From Butyrivibrio sp. (GTDB taxonomy: Bacteria; Bacillota; Clostridia; Lachnospirales; Lachnospiraceae), in NCBI RefSeq assembly GCF_015056685.1, contig NZ_SVFW01000032.1, forward strand, positions 1 through 24,354: a stretch of DNA of 24,354 nucleotides, in the 5' to 3' direction. The notes under the pieces were generated by a model. That model searched no databases and was not told the DNA's origin. It saw nothing but the letters and a program-made list of their open reading frames with translations. Numbering within the stretch: position 1 is the first letter of the stretch; each line of letters starts with the position of its first letter. Made by a program: the position numbers and the translations under genes. Of this stretch, positions 22,681-24,354 are shown in pieces.

Positions 22681-22706
22681 AAAGAGCCATTTAAGGCTCT
22701 TTTTTT
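22681..22706 (+). terminator. rho-independent terminator after the 22358 gene
   Basis: AAAGAGCC (22681-22688) pairs with GGCTCTTT (22695-22702) around a 6-nt loop, followed by a T run to 22706. Confidence 0.88.
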
Positions 22707-22715
22707 AATTTGTTC

Positions 22716-22743
22716 TTTAACAAATTTAGAATTATGGTATAAT
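22716..22743 (+). promoter_or_regulatory. sigma-70 promoter of rnpB
   Basis: TTTAAC (22716-22721) and a perfect TATAAT (22738-22743) are 16 nt apart. The predicted start falls near 22750, matching the 5' end of helix P1 at 22752. Confidence 0.75.
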
Positions 22744-22751
22744 GTTGTTCC

Positions 22752-23227
22752 TGAGTAGGATAAATGATCGCTGCCATGCAAACGAAAGGGCATGGGAGAG
22801 GAAAGTCCGGGCTTCACAGGGCAGGATGCCAGATAACGTCTGGTGGAGGTGACTCCCAGGATAGTGCAACAGAGATATACCGCGTTTCAAATGAGGCGGG
22901 CGACCAGGCTGAAATAGACAATTTCATGCTTGCATGAAAATTGGCTTATTGCAGTTTGGGCATGCGGCGAATGCCGCGTAACGAGGAAAGCGTGCTTTCC
23001 GAGTGACCGCCGAATCGCCTTAGAAGCGTAAGGGTGGAAAGGCAGTGTAAGAGACTACCGTGCTGGTGGTAACATCAGTAGCCATGTAAACCCCATTCGA
23101 AGCAAGACCGAAAAGAAAGCAATGAGCCGGCCCGGTTCGCTTTCAGGTGGGTCGCTTGAGGCTGTCGGTGACGGCAGTCCTAGATAGATGATCATTCACG
23201 ACATAACCCGGCTTACAGTCCTACTCA
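22752..23227 (+). ncRNA. rnpB: RNase P RNA, class A
   Basis: This is the catalytic RNA that matures tRNA 5' ends. Helix P1 is formed by TGAGTAGGA (22752-22760) and TCCTACTCA (23219-23227). Conserved blocks are GAGGAAAGTCCGGGCT (CR I), CAGGGCAGGATGCCAGATAACG, GGAAAGGCAGTGTAAGAGACTACCG (only its position at 23036-23061 matters), GTAAACCCCATTCGAAGCAAGACCG near 23096, and ATAACCCGGCTTACAG at the 3' side. About 476 nt is longer than a typical 350-400 nt class A RNA. The extra length holds hairpins at 22919-22943, 22964-22977 and 22985-23000, in the expected P12 area. Confidence 0.95.
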
Positions 23228-23241
23228 TAAAAAGATTAAAG

Positions 23242-23268
23242 GCAACGCTTAACCGCGTTGCTTTTTTT
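23242..23268 (+). terminator. rho-independent terminator after rnpB
   Basis: GCAACGC (23242-23248) pairs with GCGTTGC (23255-23261) around a 6-nt loop and is followed by seven T. GCAACGCG recurs at 23288-23295 before another T run and could form an alternative stem with the same right arm. Confidence 0.88.
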
Positions 23269-23462
23269 ATTGATTTAATAGGAAATTGCAACGCGTTTTT
23301 TATTGAAAAACACAGCAATTTTTGCAATGTGGATAAGGGCAAAATGTGATAGAATGTAAGAAATATGAAAGCTCTTACATCAGGTCAAGATTTGCAACTT
23401 TTTTGTTTAAAAATGAACTGACAAAGAATAAGTTATACCGTATCATGATATTGCGTGAATGA

Positions 23463-23479
23463 ATGGGAAGTGTACCCAT
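23463..23479. promoter_or_regulatory. candidate operator overlapping the kduI promoter
   Basis: ATGGG (23463-23467) and CCCAT (23475-23479) are inverted arms, 6 of 8 outer positions symmetric in a 17-bp site. The right arm touches TATAAAAT (23479-23486), a possible -10 box 25-32 nt before the ATG, so a repressor of pectin or glucuronate catabolism could bind here. Confidence 0.3.
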
Positions 23480-23510
23480 ATAAAATAGTAATTCAAGAAC
23501 GGAGGCAAGT

Positions 23511-24354
23511 ATGGAACTTAGAACAGCTAGTTCACCTAGAGATGAGAAGCATTACGATACTCAGAGATTAAGAGAAGAGTACCTCATCGATGACCTTTTT
23601 CAGCCTGATGTGATTAAGCTCGTTTATAGTCACATTGACAGAATCATTACTGGTTCAGCTGTTCCTGTAAAAGAGGAACTTAAGCTTACAGCCGGAGATG
23701 AGCTTAGAGCAGAGTATTTTTTACAGAGACGTGAAATGGGCGTTATCAATATCGGTGGAGCAGGTGTTATCACCATCGATGGTAAAAAGTATGATGTAGA
23801 TTACAAGCAGGGCATGTATATCGGAATGGGAGCAAAAGATGTTTCTTTTGCAAGCTGCGATGCAAGCAAGCCTGCTAAGTTTTATATCAACAGCGCACCT
23901 GCACATAAGACATATCCAACAGTTCTTATTAAGAGAGAAGGAACTCCTTCTGAAGGCGTTGTTATCATCAAGGATGAAAACAAGAAAGAGCTTGGATCTC
24001 TTGAGCAGGCCAACCACAGAGTTATCAACAAGTATATTCTTCCCGGACAGGTTGAGACATGTCAGCTTGAAATGGGTATGACTGAGCTTAAGCCTGGAAG
24101 TGTATGGAATACAATGCCATGCCATACACATGACAGACGTATGGAAGTATATCTTTATTTCGATATTCCTGAGGATGCACTTGTTATGCATTTCATGGGA
24201 GAGCCTACAGAGACAAGACACATTGTTATGAGAAACGAGCAGGCTGTTATCAGCCCTAGCTGGTCAATTCATTCAGGATGTGGAACACAGGCATACACAT
24301 TCATCTGGGGAATGGTCGGAGAGAATCAGGACTTCGATGACATGGATGATTGTG
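23511..24354 (+). CDS. kduI: 5-dehydro-4-deoxy-D-glucuronate isomerase (partial at window end)
   Basis: KduI converts 5-keto-4-deoxyuronate to 3-deoxy-D-glycero-2,5-hexodiulosonate in pectin and glycosaminoglycan breakdown. The frame starts at ATG 23511 after GGAGG (23501-23505) and remains open for 281 codons to the end of the window. Zinc ligands are CHTHDRRMEVYLYF (His205, His207, Glu212) and WSIHSGCG (His254). Their spacing (0, 2, 7, 49) is the same as I recall for the E. coli enzyme (His196, His198, Glu203, His245). The C-terminal signature WGMVGENQDFDDMDD is present, so only about 10 residues should be missing. No pectin lyase or kduD gene is visible upstream; downstream lies outside the window. 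Confidence 0.96.
   Translation, partial: MELRTASSPRDEKHYDTQRLREEYLIDDLFQPDVIKLVYSHIDRIITGSAVPVKEELKLTAGDELRAEYFLQRREMGVINIGGAGVITIDGKKYDVDYKQGMYIGMGAKDVSFASCDASKPAKFYINSAPAHKTYPTVLIKREGTPSEGVVIIKDENKKELGSLEQANHRVINKYILPGQVETCQLEMGMTELKPGSVWNTMPCHTHDRRMEVYLYFDIPEDALVMHFMGEPTETRHIVMRNEQAVISPSWSIHSGCGTQAYTFIWGMVGENQDFDDMDDC

Noticed and set aside
23721..24221. 166-codon minus-strand ORF
   Set aside because: It is antisense to kduI, whose zinc ligands and full-length match make the plus strand clearly the coding one.
1..24354. CRISPR array, toxin-antitoxin pair, prophage or known defence island
   Set aside because: I saw no regularly spaced direct repeats, cas genes, integrase or phage structural genes; the only repeats are the 11-mer protein repeats and REP-like palindromes.

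Overview
The window looks like chromosomal DNA of a rumen or gut Lachnospiraceae bacterium, most like Butyrivibrio or Pseudobutyrivibrio. The grounds are a moderately low GC content, Firmicutes-type gene order (dgt-dnaG-rpoD-trmK), strong GGAGG ribosome binding sites, and a set of plant-polysaccharide genes: a CE2-type esterase, a feruloyl/cinnamoyl esterase that keeps the residue numbering I recall for Butyrivibrio Est1E, and kduI. The assignment rests on protein resemblance recalled from memory, not on a search.

Positions 1-2069 are a graveyard of mobile elements. The window opens with the last two domains (V and VI) of a group II intron. The intron abuts the 3' end of a decayed IS200/IS605 tnpA on the minus strand. 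A divergent, apparently intact tnpB follows, with its right-end/omega-RNA hairpin. Immediately beyond the right end is the C-terminal helix-turn-helix of what looks like a REP-associated tyrosine transposase (RAYT), then a REP-like hairpin. A second REP-like palindrome lies at 10309-10328, after a tRNA gene.

Positions 2116-10073 carry accessory and metabolic genes. They are a stand-alone condensation-domain-like acyltransferase, an MFS transporter, a minus-strand trio (pyridoxal/pyridoxamine kinase, ECF S component, radical SAM protein), the CE2-like esterase, mannose-6-phosphate isomerase and the Est1E-like esterase. Positions 10104-14133 hold tRNA-Leu(AAG) with its own promoter and terminator, a HAD phosphatase, an orphan sugar-type solute-binding protein, and a three-gene cluster of unknown function. 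The middle gene of that cluster encodes tandem 11-residue amphipathic repeats.

Positions 14249-22144 form a tightly packed housekeeping operon: dgt, dnaG, rpoD, trmK, a TGS-domain nucleoside kinase and a nucleotide-sugar-type epimerase. Gaps between genes are 2 to 30 nt. RpoD carries an unusual Lys/Ala-rich N-terminal extension of about 100 residues. A small orphan gene (22358-22663) follows, then rnpB (RNase P RNA, about 476 nt, larger than usual) with clear promoter and terminator. The window ends inside kduI, which is missing only its last few codons.

I found no CRISPR array, phage module or obvious new defence system. The items that most deserve a second look are the nested mobile-element locus (TnpB with a relocated catalytic Glu, whose native guide would read RAYT sequence), the RpoD extension, the B6-kinase/ECF/radical-SAM operon, the 11-mer repeat protein cluster, and a possible anti-Shine-Dalgarno sequence 190 nt upstream of the 22358 gene.
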